A model generated the notes under the pieces. The model was not told the DNA's origin, ran no database searches, and worked only from the letters and a program-made list of their open reading frames with translations. Source: an uncultured Oscillospiraceae bacterium (GTDB lineage Bacteria > Bacillota > Clostridia > Oscillospirales > Oscillospiraceae). Taken from it: DNA of 64,000 bases. Positions 28,924-36,819 of this stretch are shown here, one piece after another. The translations under genes and the position numbers were made by a program. Location of the stretch: NCBI GenBank assembly GCA_947631865.1, contig CANRNF010000001.1, positions 29,286 to 93,285 of the forward strand, given 5' to 3'. Positions within the stretch are counted from its first letter, which is position 1; each line of letters starts with the position of its first letter.

Positions 28924-29862
28924 ATGAACATACTTTCATTTTCCGGTTTTGTCCCGGCGCAGATATGCGACACGGTACGGTTCATCCAATACCGAGGCCA
29001 ACGAAATATCCCCCACTATTGCGGCTATGCGGCGGATTTCATAGCACAGGTGCTGGATGACCCGCAAGTCGACGGATGCGTCTTTCCCCGAACCTGTGAC
29101 AGTTCGCGGGTGCTGGCGAGCTATCTTTCGGAGTGTGAGAAATTCGTCTACCGGCTCCACATTCCTGCCCGGCGGGATGAAGCAGCCATATCCTTCCTCT
29201 CTGAGAACATCCGTGGATATAAGGAAGCGGTTGAGTCGTATTACGACGTGAAGCTGGACGATATCCCAGCCAGGGCGAAACGCATAAATGAGCGCAACAG
29301 AGTTGTAGAGCGGCTGTATGCGGCGCTGCCGGAGCTGTCTTACAGCGCCTATCTTCATATGCTCCATGAACTTCTGCAAACTCCCCTGCGGGAGCAGACT
29401 GTTCCGGACAGCCTGCCCGGAGGCGCGGGTGGAAAGCCTGTGTATCTGGTGGGGTCCACTTTGTGCGCTGCTGACCTGCCGGCGCTGATCGAGGGGGCGG
29501 GCATGAATATCGTAGGCGACCGGATCACGGAGTCGAAGCGGCTGTTTTCTGCGCCGCCGGTGCCGCTGGAGGGAGATATCTACGAGGGGATCGCCACAAG
29601 TATTCTCCAGAACAATGTCTCGCCCACCCAAAATGATTTCGCGTTCATTCTGCGGGAGGACATGGAGGAGATCCGGCGCAAAGGCGTGAAGGGCGTCATA
29701 TTCGTCACACAGAAATACTGTGAGCCGTATGATTATCTCTATTCTGTCTATAGAAAGGCGATGGACGAGATTTCTGTCCCGACGCTGAAGCTGACGCTCG
29801 CCGACTCTGCGGACAGCCGCCGGTTTGACGCCGCCATCGAGACGTTCGCGGATATCATATAA
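28924..29862 (+). CDS. 2-hydroxyacyl-CoA dehydratase D-component superfamily subunit
   Basis: 'SFSGFVPAQI', 'VDGCVFPRTCDSSRVL', 'KGVIFVTQKYCEPYDYLYSVYRKAMDEISVPTLKL'. Confidence 0.8.
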   Translation: MNILSFSGFVPAQICDTVRFIQYRGQRNIPHYCGYAADFIAQVLDDPQVDGCVFPRTCDSSRVLASYLSECEKFVYRLHIPARRDEAAISFLSENIRGYKEAVESYYDVKLDDIPARAKRINERNRVVERLYAALPELSYSAYLHMLHELLQTPLREQTVPDSLPGGAGGKPVYLVGSTLCAADLPALIEGAGMNIVGDRITESKRLFSAPPVPLEGDIYEGIATSILQNNVSPTQNDFAFILREDMEEIRRKGVKGVIFVTQKYCEPYDYLYSVYRKAMDEISVPTLKLTLADSADSRRFDAAIETFADII

Positions 29863-29872
29863 GGAGGAGCCA

Positions 29873-31012
29873 ATGGGACTGTCATCTCTTCAACTTCAAG
29901 CAAAGCTGATGCGGGAATATTACCGGGACTTCTCCAAGTACGCCAAAGGAAAACCACCGGCGAAGAAAACCGCTTGGGTGACGGCGTTTACGCCGGTGGA
30001 GATATTGGAAGCGCTGGATATCCAGTATATCTATCCGGAGAGTTACGCCGCGGTGATCGCGGCCAGCGGGAGAGAGCAGACTCTTCTGAAGGAGAGCGAG
30101 CTGCAGGCGCTCTGCCGGGACTGCTGCTCCTATGCATGTTGCATCGAGGGCAGCTTGGCGCTGGAGAGCGCGCCCCGGGGCATGCCGCCGAGGCCGGATG
30201 TGCTCATTGCCACCAACAACCAGTGCAATACGCTACCCAACTGGTGGAACATCCTTGCCAGGCGTTATGGCGTGCCGCTGATCGTAGTGGACTATCCTGG
30301 AGAGACTGCGGACCGGCAGTCGGCGTATGGATATGTGACGGCTCAGCATATGGATCTGATCAAGCGAATGGAGCAGCTGAGCGGGAATGAGTTGGATGAT
30401 AGCCGGCTGGCGGAGCTTATCGAACAGAGCCGTACCAGCGTGGCGGCCTGGGAACGGGTGAGAAAACTGCTGGCTGCCAGAGAGATCGAACCAACGCTGC
30501 TGTTTGACGGTATATCTTTCCTGATCACTTCCCGGTGCAAGCCGGAGACGGCCGAACTCTATGAGGCCATGTATGATGAATTCTCCCAGTTGCCTCCGGC
30601 AAACAAAAGCAGGAAAGGGATATACTGGCTCGGGTATCCGCTTTGGTATCATGAAAAACGCTATCTGCCTGAGATTTTGGATGGCTGCCGTATCTGTGGG
30701 TCCAATTATATCTCCTGGTGGAGTCTGGACTACGCAGGGGACACGGCTATGGAACAGCTCTTCTCCGCGTATAACTATACGTTCCTGAACCTGGCCCAGA
30801 GCACGAAGGACGCCCGCCTTGGGGAGGATATCCGCCGTTCCGGAGCGGCGGGAGCCGTGACGCTGCACAATAAGAGCTGCAAATGCGATTTTGTCTCCGC
30901 CCGCAACATCGCTATCCCGCAGGCCGAGCTGGAGATCGACATGATCGACAGGACGTTTCTGGACCTAGGCCAGGCGAAGCGGCAGATGGATGTCCTGCTG
31001 GAGAATCTATGA
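29873..31012 (+). CDS. 2-hydroxyacyl-CoA dehydratase-type second subunit
   Basis: 'TAWVTAFTPVEILEALDIQYIYPESYAAVIAASG', 'CRDCCSYACC', 'ATNNQCNTLPNWWNILARRYGVPLIVVDYP'. Confidence 0.8.
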   Translation: MGLSSLQLQAKLMREYYRDFSKYAKGKPPAKKTAWVTAFTPVEILEALDIQYIYPESYAAVIAASGREQTLLKESELQALCRDCCSYACCIEGSLALESAPRGMPPRPDVLIATNNQCNTLPNWWNILARRYGVPLIVVDYPGETADRQSAYGYVTAQHMDLIKRMEQLSGNELDDSRLAELIEQSRTSVAAWERVRKLLAAREIEPTLLFDGISFLITSRCKPETAELYEAMYDEFSQLPPANKSRKGIYWLGYPLWYHEKRYLPEILDGCRICGSNYISWWSLDYAGDTAMEQLFSAYNYTFLNLAQSTKDARLGEDIRRSGAAGAVTLHNKSCKCDFVSARNIAIPQAELEIDMIDRTFLDLGQAKRQMDVLLENL

Positions 31013-31755
31013 AACGGATCGGCATCGATGTAGGCTCCACCTTTACTAAGTACTGCGTCATGGACGAGGCGGGGCAGGCGGAGCTGTTCACGGAGCGGAC
31101 GCCAGTACGTCAGCGGGAGTATTTTGCCGTCAAGACGGCGGCCCTGCGGGCATCATATGGGGACTGTGCTGTCATGACGTGTGGCTATGGGAGGAAGAAT
31201 ATCGCCTACGACCGGACGGTCACAGAGCTGACAGCACTGGCCGCCGGCGCGGGAAGCACGGTGCCTGAGGCGGACGCGGTGCTGGATATCGGAGGGCAGG
31301 ACACAAAGCTCGTGTGCCAGAGGGACGGAAAGCTCCGGGCGTTTTTTGTCAATGACCGATGCGCTGCGGGATGTGGGCTGTTTCTCGGCAATGTACTGCG
31401 CCTGCTGGAACTGGATTTCGCTGCGCTCGACCTGACGGACCAGGTCCCGCCAGCGCTGCGGCTGAGCTCGGTGTGCGCGGTGTTCGCCCAGAGCGAGATC
31501 GTGGAGCTGATCGCGGCCGGGACGGAGGAAATGGAGATCGTGCGTGCGGTCCTCGTTCAAATCCTGACCCAGGCTCGGGCGCTTCTGGGCAAGGTGGACT
31601 GTACGAACATGGTGCTGTCCGGCGGCCTGACCAGGATCCCAGGAATAGGCCCGTTTGCGGAAAAGGTCCTGCAACGACCGGTGATCATACCGGAAAGAGG
31701 TCCATATCTGTCCGCCGTAGGCTGCGCTCTGCTGGCGGACAACAGGGAGGCATAA
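31009..31755 (+). CDS. 2-hydroxyacyl-CoA dehydratase activator (BadF/HgdC-type ATPase)
   Basis: 'RIGIDVGSTFTKYCVMD', 'DIGGQDTKLV', 'VNDRCAAGCGLFL', 'SSVCAVFAQSEIV'. Confidence 0.9.
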   Translation: MKRIGIDVGSTFTKYCVMDEAGQAELFTERTPVRQREYFAVKTAALRASYGDCAVMTCGYGRKNIAYDRTVTELTALAAGAGSTVPEADAVLDIGGQDTKLVCQRDGKLRAFFVNDRCAAGCGLFLGNVLRLLELDFAALDLTDQVPPALRLSSVCAVFAQSEIVELIAAGTEEMEIVRAVLVQILTQARALLGKVDCTNMVLSGGLTRIPGIGPFAEKVLQRPVIIPERGPYLSAVGCALLADNREA

Positions 31756-31760
31756 AGCAT

Positions 31761-32144
31761 ATGTATGAGATTCGGGAAGATAGGAAATACACCCGCACCC
31801 ACCAGTGGGTGCAGGAGGAGAATGGACGGGTGCTGGTGGGCATAACGGACTACGCCCAGCGTGAGCTACGGGCGATCGTGTTCGTGGACCTGCCGGAAAC
31901 AGGTGATCCTGTGAAGGCCGGAGAGCCCTTCGGTGAGGTGGAGTCGATGAAGGTGGTGGCAGAGGTGATCTCCCCGGTGAGCGGCACCGTGTGCCGGGTG
32001 AACGAGGAAGTGATGGACGACCCGTCCCTCATCAACGATGGACCGTATGACGCGTGGCTCATCGAGGCGGAGGATGTGACAGAGCGGATGGAGCTCCTGT
32101 CCCCAGCGGAATACCGGCGGAAGCTGGAGATGCCGGGCGGATGA
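31761..32144 (+). CDS. Glycine cleavage H-protein-like lipoyl carrier
   Basis: 'YTRTHQWVQEENGRVLVGITDYAQRELRAIVFVDLPETGDPVKAGEPFGEVESMKVVAEVISPVSG' with lipoylation-site ESMK. Confidence 0.93.
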   Translation: MYEIREDRKYTRTHQWVQEENGRVLVGITDYAQRELRAIVFVDLPETGDPVKAGEPFGEVESMKVVAEVISPVSGTVCRVNEEVMDDPSLINDGPYDAWLIEAEDVTERMELLSPAEYRRKLEMPGG

Positions 32145-32890
32145 CAACTTGGCTCGAAAGCCCGGAGCATGACCCCTATCGCAACCTGGCCGTTGAGAAA
32201 CTGCTGCTGGACTGGTGTGACGCCGGACCGACCCTGTATCTGTGGCAGAACGAGCAGACGGTGGTGATCGGCCGGAATCAGGATGCGCAGCTGGAATGCC
32301 GGACGGACCTGTTGGAGAGCGAAGGCGGTCATCTGGCCCGCCGGCTGTCCGGCGGCGGCGCAGTGTATCACGATCTGGGAAATCTGAATTTCAGCTTTTT
32401 GGCTGCCGAACGGGACTATGACGTGCCAAGACAGCTGGACGTTGTCTGCCGCGCTGTGGAGAGCTTTGGTCTGCGGGCGGTCTTCTCCGGCCGGAACGAT
32501 TTAGAGATTGGCGGCCGGAAGTTTTCAGGGAATGCATTTTATGAGCGGGGCGGTCGGCACTGCCATCACGGGACGGTGCTGGTTGATGTGGACAGAAGCG
32601 CCATGGCACGATATCTCACTGTGCCTGAGGACAAGCTGGCCTCCAAGGGCGTTGCTTCCGTGCAGGCCCGGATCGTGAATCTGCGGGAGCTTTCGCCGGA
32701 TGTCACTGTGGAAAGGATGAAAACGGCGCTGCTGGATGCCTTTGCGTTCGTATATGGAGGGTGGTGCCGGCAGTTGGATATATCCGTGCTGGACAAGGAC
32801 GTTTTGGAGACTGCGGCCGCCCGGTTCTGCGATCCGGCATGGATATATGGCGGACGGTCAGTGTTACAGGAGGATAGATGTGAAATATGA
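32141..32890 (+). CDS. Lipoate-protein ligase
   Basis: 'DPYRNLAVEKLLLD', 'TVVIGRNQDA', 'ARRLSGGGAVYHDLGNLNFSFL', 'GRKFSGNAFYERGGRHCHHGTVLVDVD'. Confidence 0.92.
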   Translation: MTTWLESPEHDPYRNLAVEKLLLDWCDAGPTLYLWQNEQTVVIGRNQDAQLECRTDLLESEGGHLARRLSGGGAVYHDLGNLNFSFLAAERDYDVPRQLDVVCRAVESFGLRAVFSGRNDLEIGGRKFSGNAFYERGGRHCHHGTVLVDVDRSAMARYLTVPEDKLASKGVASVQARIVNLRELSPDVTVERMKTALLDAFAFVYGGWCRQLDISVLDKDVLETAAARFCDPAWIYGGRSVLQEDRCEI

Positions 32891-34247
32891 TCTCGTGGTC
32901 ATAGGCGGAGGCCCCGGCGGGTATACCGCAGCTGCCCGGGCGGCGGAGCTGGGGATGATGACAGCCATAGTGGAGATGGATGCCCTGGGAGGCACATGCC
33001 TCAATCGAGGGTGCATCCCCACGGCCTGTATGCTCCACGCTGGGGTTCTTTGCAGACGGACGCGGGAGAGCGGTCGGTTCGGGATCATGACCCAGGACGT
33101 GACACTGGACTATGGGCGGCTGCTGGCATACCGGAGCGAGACGGTCAGGACCATGGTGCAGGGCGTGGAGCAAATACTGGAACGAAACAGGATCGTGCGT
33201 TTCTCCGGGCGGGGGACGCTCCTGCCGGGCCTGCGTGTACGCGTCACTGCGGACTGTGTCCAAACGGAGCTTGCAGCCGGCGCTGTTTTGCTGGCAACCG
33301 GCTCGGCAGCACGGGTGCCGGATATCCCCGGCATCGACCTGCCCGGCGTTACGGACAGCGAGGGCGCGCTGACGTGGGACAGCCTGCCGGAGAGCGTAAC
33401 GGTCATCGGCGGCGGGGTGATCGGCGTGGAATATGCCCAGATCTTTGCGGATCTGGGGAGCCGCGTGACACTGCTGGGCACCCGGGACCGTCTGCTGCCA
33501 TCCATGGATCGGGAGATATCGCAGAATCTCAAAATGATCCTGAAAAAGCGCGGGGTAGATATACACACCGGTGTGACGGTCAGGCAGATCGGACGGGAGG
33601 GAGAGTCGCTGTGCTGCATATATGCGGAGAGGGACGCGGAAAAACAGGTCCTGTCTCAGCGGGTCCTCTATGCCGTGGGCCGTGTGCCGAAGACCGAGGG
33701 GCTCTTTGAGGGCGTGACTGTAAATATGGACAACGGTCGTATCCTGGTGGACAGTCATTTCATGACCGACCTGGAGGGCGTGTACGCAGTCGGTGACGCG
33801 GTGGGCGGTTCGACGGCCCATTTGGCGGCGGCCCAGGGGACTGCTGCGGCGGAGCGCATAGCGGGAAAGGCGTCCAGCATAGATGTGGATACGGTTCCTG
33901 ACTGCATATATACCAATCCAGAGATCGCCTCTGTCGGCCTCACGGAGCGACAGGCCAGAGAGGCTGGATATTCGGTCAAGGTCGGAAGGGGACTAACAGG
34001 CCGCAATGGCCGCTCTGCAGCATCGGGAGAGGAAAGGGGCTTTGTCAAGCTCGTAGCATCGGTGGACGACGGGACGATCCTGGGGGCACAGCTCATGTGT
34101 GCGTGCGCGGGAGATATGTTGGGGGAACTGGTCAGCGCCGTCTCCAACCATTTTACTGCGGGACAGCTCCTGCGGGCCATCCGACCGCATCCAACCTACA
34201 ACGAGATACTACGTGATGCGATCCAGGATCTGAATGAGAACGATTGA
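32880..34247 (+). CDS. lpdA: Dihydrolipoyl dehydrogenase
   Basis: 'YDLVVIGGGPGGYTAAARAAELGM', 'GGTCLNRGCIPT', 'VTVIGGGVIGVEYAQIFADLGS', C-terminal 'AIRPHPTYNEIL'; GTG start. Confidence 0.9.
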   Translation: MKYDLVVIGGGPGGYTAAARAAELGMMTAIVEMDALGGTCLNRGCIPTACMLHAGVLCRRTRESGRFGIMTQDVTLDYGRLLAYRSETVRTMVQGVEQILERNRIVRFSGRGTLLPGLRVRVTADCVQTELAAGAVLLATGSAARVPDIPGIDLPGVTDSEGALTWDSLPESVTVIGGGVIGVEYAQIFADLGSRVTLLGTRDRLLPSMDREISQNLKMILKKRGVDIHTGVTVRQIGREGESLCCIYAERDAEKQVLSQRVLYAVGRVPKTEGLFEGVTVNMDNGRILVDSHFMTDLEGVYAVGDAVGGSTAHLAAAQGTAAAERIAGKASSIDVDTVPDCIYTNPEIASVGLTERQAREAGYSVKVGRGLTGRNGRSAASGEERGFVKLVASVDDGTILGAQLMCACAGDMLGELVSAVSNHFTAGQLLRAIRPHPTYNEILRDAIQDLNEND

Positions 34248-34277
34248 CAGGTCCGAGGTCCTATGTATTCGCAGATA

Positions 34278-34314
34278 AAGTACCGGTGCGTCTCATATCA
34301 GGGCACCGGTACTT
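34278..34314 (+). terminator. 12-bp perfect hairpin at the end of the acylation operon
   Basis: aagtaccggtgc-gtctcatatcagg-gcaccggtactt, followed by gattattctc. Confidence 0.6.
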
Positions 34315-34404
34315 GATTATTCTCTGCAAAAAGGCAATAATAGGCTGATGCGCAGGACCTTTTCTCTGCGGAGCGGATATTTGCAGCATATGAGAGGGAA
34401 TGAG

Positions 34405-34566
34405 ATGCGATACGATTATCTGATCGTCGGCGCAGGCCTGTATGGCGCTGTACTTGCTGCCGTTCAACATGTACACCTTCACCGGGTGTGGGCGTGACGA
34501 CGCCGGAGGAGGCCGAGGTAAAGATAGAGGAGCAGCGGCGTGTAGCTGGCATCACGGGGCCGAACT
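34405..34566 (+). pseudogene. Internally deleted and frameshifted glf (UDP-galactopyranose mutase) fragment
   Basis: 'MRYDYLIVGAGLYGAV' joined directly to 'LPFNMYTF', then out of frame 'TPEEAEVKIEEQRRVAGITGPN', matching intact Glf MKFDYLIVGAGLFGAV...LPFNMYTF...TPEEAEAKIAAQREAAGITEPKN. Confidence 0.82.
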
Positions 34567-34616
34567 GGGCGTATAATATTGCCGCCGGACAGAGACGGCC
34601 GGCGGCAAGAGGAAGG

Positions 34617-34964
34617 TCAGGATACAGTGTTTGAGGAGAGGGTAGACACGGCGCGCGGACGGCTGTCCGCGGACTGGAAGTATACGGCAAGGACAAAGAC
34701 AAGCGCCTTAGGAGTAGGTTTCTCAGAAACGGGGTGGCCGTATATTTGACGAAGCTTGTCCCGGTCACCATAATCCCAGATATCAGCGGTGACCCGGGAA
34801 AGGGCCCTTGATACAGCACCAACAGACATACCGGTGCGGGCTTGGACCATAGCGCAGATAACGCCCATTTTGGGCTCCTCAGGGAGGCAGGATCGGGCTA
34901 CCTCCACTGCCAGACAGAGCACATAATAGCAGGACTTGTTGCGGCGTCCGCTCAGCTTAGTCAC
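34617..34964 (-). CDS. Small protein resembling the Spo0A C-terminal DNA-binding domain
   Basis: 'GMSVGAVSRALSRVTADIWDYGDRDKLRQIYGHPVSEKPTPKALVFVLAVYF'. Confidence 0.5.
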   Translation of the reverse strand: MTKLSGRRNKSCYYVLCLAVEVARSCLPEEPKMGVICAMVQARTGMSVGAVSRALSRVTADIWDYGDRDKLRQIYGHPVSEKPTPKALVFVLAVYFQSADSRPRAVSTLSSNTVS

Positions 34965-35061
34965 AGCGCGTTGGATCGTCCGTATGGGAAACTATCCTCT
35001 CCTGATTGATCGCTGCTCTGTGCTGTGCCTTCAATAGTCGACCGCTGTCCTTCGGCGTCGA

Positions 35062-35442
35062 TCATAGGAGCGCTTCCTCCCTGTGCTCTTTTTCATAGCG
35101 GTCCTTTTCCGCCAGTATGAACTGGACCATATTCTCAATGAAGACGAGTACACTTTCTGGCTGGCCCTTCAGCATGGCGAGAATGTTGAGCGTATGTACG
35201 TCATATTCATTGCCAAAAATGATGCTGTCGGCGCTGATATGCAGCGCGTCAACAAGCTTGCGCAGGATGACGGAGCTCATGGCTTTGCGTCCGTGCTCCA
35301 GGTTCGTACAATACGAGGGGCTGATGCCGGCCAATTCCGCCAGTTCCTCCTGCGTCAGATGGGCGCGAAGCCTGGCCTCATATAAATTCTTACCCATAGC
35401 CCGCTGTAATTCTATCTTATCCACATTATCCACGAAAAGCAT
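35062..35442 (-). CDS. XRE-family helix-turn-helix regulator
   Basis: 'GKNLYEARLRAHLTQEELAELAGISPSYCTNLEHGRKAMSSVILRKLVDALHISADSI'. Confidence 0.92.
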   Translation of the reverse strand: MLFVDNVDKIELQRAMGKNLYEARLRAHLTQEELAELAGISPSYCTNLEHGRKAMSSVILRKLVDALHISADSIIFGNEYDVHTLNILAMLKGQPESVLVFIENMVQFILAEKDRYEKEHREEALL

Positions 35443-35561
35443 CCCTCCTTAGAATGATTATATTTTCCAAAGGAAGGAGTTTGAATAAACTAATGAATCA
35501 TTTATCCTTTCTGTCAGAAATGATTCGGAAGCTATTGTCTGAGGTGCTGAGCGAGTATTTG

Positions 35562-35591
35562 TTGACTGACCGGCAAGCGAGGGGGTATAAT
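35562..35591 (+). promoter_or_regulatory. Sigma-A-type promoter upstream of the VanZ-like gene
   Basis: ttgact-N18-tataat; spacer ends in G5. Confidence 0.6.
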
Positions 35592-35689
35592 CAAACAGAT
35601 GCTTGCCCTTTCAGTACAGTCGGGCGGGGAAGATGTGGAGAGCCAGTCAGTTGCAGAGCGACGCCCGGAGGCGTTTGGATAGTGAGAGT

Positions 35690-36244
35690 ATGAAAAAGCG
35701 TGCCCAACGATTGCTCACAGTTTTTGTAGTCATAACGTTGCTGTTTATATGGGTCAACTCCATGTTCCCGGCGGATGTGTCCGGTCAGATGAGCGGGTGG
35801 GTACAGCGGCTGCTTCAGCCCGTGTTGGACTTCCTGTACAGCGGGCGCATCGAGGGCGCGCTGGCTAAGCTGGCATCGCGCCTGCCCGCGCCGCTGGAGA
35901 AGGCTGTGCTTGCGGCGAAAGGAGCGCTGGAAAGGCTTCTGGCCCTGGGGCCAGTGCATCTTGTGAGGAAAGCGGCCCATTTTTCGGAATACGAGCTGCT
36001 GGGCTTTTTCATGGGGCTGCTGTGTGTGAGCCGCGACGGCCGGCTCCGCTTTCTCCTGCCGGAGTGCTTATGTCTTGCCGCCGCGTTCATTGACGAGGGC
36101 ATACAGCTCTTTTCTGAGGGCCGGGGCGCCAGTCTCCGGGACGTGTGTATCGACCTGTCTGGGGCTACCCTTGGCGTTCTGATCGCACTGCTTGTGCTTG
36201 TGATCGTGGGACACATTGGGAGGAGACCGGAAAAGGCGATGTGA
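35690..36244 (+). CDS. VanZ-like family membrane protein
   Basis: 'VRKAAHFSEYELLGFFMGLL...FIDEGIQLFSEGRGASLRDVCIDLSGATLGVLIAL'. Confidence 0.88.
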   Translation: MKKRAQRLLTVFVVITLLFIWVNSMFPADVSGQMSGWVQRLLQPVLDFLYSGRIEGALAKLASRLPAPLEKAVLAAKGALERLLALGPVHLVRKAAHFSEYELLGFFMGLLCVSRDGRLRFLLPECLCLAAAFIDEGIQLFSEGRGASLRDVCIDLSGATLGVLIALLVLVIVGHIGRRPEKAM

Positions 36245-36430
36245 CAGGACAACGATGACCGTTCTTTCCAAGTGAATAGCGTTTTTCAGCGCCAGTCAGC
36301 GATCCATGCTGTCCGGCGCTTTTTTATGTCGTCCTTTTCTGTCCGCTGCCGTCAAATACTGTCCAAACGAAAGCGATCCATACGAAATAGTTTTAATATC
36401 GATGACAGCGACATACTTGAGGAGCAAGCA

Positions 36431-36643
36431 ATGGCAGAACGGATCGAATACAGCCTTGTGGTGTGCGCTGCCACAGGGAAGTACGGCGTTATGGCGCTGG
36501 AGAAGGAGAGCGGCGTATGGGCCCTGGCGTGTCCATTCAGTGCTGACAAGGAGCAGATAGATGAACTCGTGGGCCGTCTCAATCTGGACCAGACGCCCCT
36601 GGAAACCTTTAAGGAATCCTTTTTGCGCGGTGAGCTGCCATGA
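36431..36643 (+). CDS. Small uncharacterised protein (70 aa)
   Basis: Short ORF MAERIEYSLVVCAATGKYGVMALEKESG... Confidence 0.5.
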   Translation: MAERIEYSLVVCAATGKYGVMALEKESGVWALACPFSADKEQIDELVGRLNLDQTPLETFKESFLRGELP

Positions 36644-36732
36644 TGCGGCTCACCGCTTTTGCTGCGTATGTGCCGCTGACGGCATCGTCATAAGAAAATG
36701 GTAGAAATAATTCAGATTACGTAATAAAAGAC

Positions 36733-36761
36733 TTGATTAGTTATGGTAAACCTGATAAAAT
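36733..36761 (+). promoter_or_regulatory. Promoter-like TTGATT-N17-TAAAAT upstream of the M60-like gene
   Basis: ttgatt(36733-36738), 17-nt spacer, taaaat(36756-36761). Confidence 0.55.
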
Positions 36762-36819
36762 ATGGCGTACCGACATATTTCGATCCTGCGGGGCGGGATC
36801 ACAGACACGAGGTGCCGTC

